From DATFLS01 sp964413425 (GTDB lineage Bacteria; Fidelibacterota; JAANXI01): a stretch of DNA of 7,583 nt. The notes beneath the pieces were generated by a model. The model did not search any database and was not told where the DNA came from. It worked only from the letters and a program-made list of their open reading frames with translations. Positions 6,145-7,583 of the stretch are shown in pieces. Made by a program: the position numbers and the translations under genes. The DNA is taken from NCBI GenBank assembly GCA_964413425.1, contig CAYPST010000148.1, forward strand, positions 1-7,583, written 5' to 3'. Every line of letters starts with the position of its first letter. Within the stretch, counting starts at the first letter, position 1.

Positions 6145-7583
6145 ATGAAGACTATACAGCGTCGCCAATTCCTGCAAAACTTATCACTGGGAGCCCTCGG
6201 CATGTTTGCGGGTGGAGGGCTGCTCTCCTCCTGCGTGAGTCGCAAATCATCCCGGCCCAATATTATTCTTATTCTGATTGATGATTTGGGCTGGAAAGAT
6301 GTCGGTTACCACGGCAGCCGTCTGTACGAAACCCCGAATATAGATAAATTGGCCGGTGAGGGCACACGGTTCTCCAATGCGTACGCAGCCTGTCCTGTAT
6401 GTTCACCCACCAGATCAAGTATTATGACCGGAAAGTATCCCGCCCGGTTGAATCAAACCGACTGGATTCCCGGACGTGGCAACAGCCCGGAGAACAAATT
6501 CCTTCAGGTGGAGGACCTCAATTATTTACCGCTGGAGGAAGTCACCATTGCCGAGCGGCTGCAGGAAGCCGGGTACGTGACCTGTCATATCGGAAAGTGG
6601 CATATGGGAGGGGAAGGACATCTGCCCCAGAACCAGGGATTTGATATCAATATTGCAGGTAACGAACGCGGCTCTCCGCCCAGTTATTACTATCCGTATA
6701 AGCGTGGCGATTATCAGCTGGAAGAATTAGCTGCGGCCGGGAAGGAGGGCGAGTATCTGATAGATCGCCTTTCCGGAGAAGCAGTGCAATTCATCACTGA
6801 TCACCAGGCGCAGCCGTTTTTCCTGTATTTATCCCATTATGCGGTACATACCCCCAGGCAGGCAAAGGAATCGTTGCGGGCATATTACGAACAGAAATTG
6901 GACGGAATCCCGGAACCGGAAGGACCAGTGTATCAAAACGAACGATATAACGCTGTCACCCAGTTCGTGCAGAATAATCCCGAATACGCCGGCATGGTGC
7001 AGAGTATGGATGAAAGCGTCGGCAGAGTGATGGGGGCACTAACAGAGTCAGGTCTGGCTGACCATACCATCATTATCTTTATGTCTGATAACGGAGGGCT
7101 GTCTACCCTCCCGCCTGATCGGACGGCCTCCACGGCGAATACCCCACTGCGGGCCGGGAAGGGGTGGCTGTACGAAGGCGGCATCCGGGAGCCGATGATT
7201 GTGAAGTGGCCTGGGGTTACTTTCCCGGGAACAGTCTGTGATGTTCCTGTGATTTCCACGGATTTTTATCCCACCATACTGGAGATGGCCGGATTAGGTC
7301 TCGATTCCCCACAGCATCAGGACGGGGTGAGTCTGGTGCCTCTGCTCACAGGGGCCACACAACTTGACAGAGAGGCGCTGTACTGGCACTATCCCCATTA
7401 TCACGGCAGCAATGCCAGGCCCCATGGCGCGATTCGGATGGGCGACTACAAATTGATTGAGTTTTACGAGGATATGAGAGTGGAATTGTATAATCTGGAT
7501 CAGGACATTGAAGAACGGAACAACCTGGCCGCTACTATGCCGGAAAAAACCAATGCACTGCGAGAGCGCCTGCATCAATGGCG
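6145..7583 (+). CDS. Family S1 (arylsulfatase-like) sulfatase, Tat lipoprotein, truncated by the window end
   Basis: This formylglycine-dependent sulfatase probably removes sulfate esters from a polysaccharide. There are 479 complete codons and no stop before the window edge. The N-terminus carries a twin-arginine motif RRQFLQ (R6, R7), a hydrophobic stretch (13-27) and a lipobox LSSC with C30 as the lipid-anchored cysteine. Metal ligands D46 and D47 sit in ILIDDLGW. The activation motif C-S-P-T-R begins at C86 (codon 6400-6402), the residue converted to formylglycine, with R90 beside it. Further active-site motifs are GKWHMGG (150-156), HYAVHTP (231-237), SDNGG (314-318, D315 and N316) and LRAGKG (335-340, K339). 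ELYNLDQD..E..NLA near the end is the usual sulfatase C-terminal signature, so only a short tail should be missing. A maturase (FGE or anSME) must be encoded elsewhere. The exact subfamily and sulfate position cannot be assigned by eye. Confidence 0.94.
   Translation, partial: MKTIQRRQFLQNLSLGALGMFAGGGLLSSCVSRKSSRPNIILILIDDLGWKDVGYHGSRLYETPNIDKLAGEGTRFSNAYAACPVCSPTRSSIMTGKYPARLNQTDWIPGRGNSPENKFLQVEDLNYLPLEEVTIAERLQEAGYVTCHIGKWHMGGEGHLPQNQGFDINIAGNERGSPPSYYYPYKRGDYQLEELAAAGKEGEYLIDRLSGEAVQFITDHQAQPFFLYLSHYAVHTPRQAKESLRAYYEQKLDGIPEPEGPVYQNERYNAVTQFVQNNPEYAGMVQSMDESVGRVMGALTESGLADHTIIIFMSDNGGLSTLPPDRTASTANTPLRAGKGWLYEGGIREPMIVKWPGVTFPGTVCDVPVISTDFYPTILEMAGLGLDSPQHQDGVSLVPLLTGATQLDREALYWHYPHYHGSNARPHGAIRMGDYKLIEFYEDMRVELYNLDQDIEERNNLAATMPEKTNALRERLHQW

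Noticed and set aside
6399..6644. Plus-strand 81-residue open frame
   Set aside because: It lies out of frame inside the sulfatase gene, whose catalytic motifs run continuously through this segment.

Overview
The window carries five genes, all on the + strand, and reads as part of a bacterial carbohydrate-use locus. Nothing in it is phage, plasmid or defence related. I see no tRNA, rRNA, CRISPR array or insertion sequence. Base composition is moderate in GC within the genes, with one clearly AT-rich stretch ahead of the last gene. The mix of Tat-exported glycan enzymes, an SSS-family permease and good Shine-Dalgarno sites on the enzyme genes suggests a Gram-negative polysaccharide degrader, perhaps from the wider FCB group or Planctomycetes/Verrucomicrobia. 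The strong Shine-Dalgarno sites argue mildly against a classical Bacteroides. This taxonomic reading is inference only.

Region 1 (6-3110) looks like a tight three-gene operon. It holds a sodium:solute symporter-like permease, a 77-residue two-helix membrane protein 15 bases downstream, and galactokinase (galK) 21 bases after that. The layout suggests uptake of a sugar, with galactose the obvious candidate, followed by phosphorylation. However, the permease lacks several galactose- and sodium-binding residues of the characterised Vibrio transporter vSGLT, so its substrate and coupling ion are open.

Region 2 (3111-3392) is a 282-base gap with a good hairpin and no convincing gene. It ends in a strong ribosome binding site for region 3 (3393-5855), a GH95 glycosidase with a Tat signal peptide. 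Its active-site residues fit an alpha-1,2-L-fucosidase rather than an alpha-L-galactosidase.

Region 4 (5856-6144) is a 289-base gap. Its first part holds GC-rich hairpins and short repeats. Its second part is AT-rich, with an inverted repeat and a possible promoter. Region 5 (6145 to the window end) is a sulfatase that runs off the 3' edge. It has a Tat signal plus a lipobox and the C-S-P-T-R formylglycine motif. It is nearly complete.

A coherent reading is that the lipoprotein sulfatase strips sulfate and the GH95 enzyme removes alpha-1,2-fucose capping galactose. Freed galactose could then be imported and phosphorylated by GalK. This points to a sulfated, fucose- and galactose-containing polysaccharide such as an algal galactofucan. 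No beta-galactosidase, galT, galE or fucose pathway gene is visible, so this remains a hypothesis. I do not see a clearly novel biological system. The best leads are the small protein paired with an atypical permease and the structured intergenic regions.
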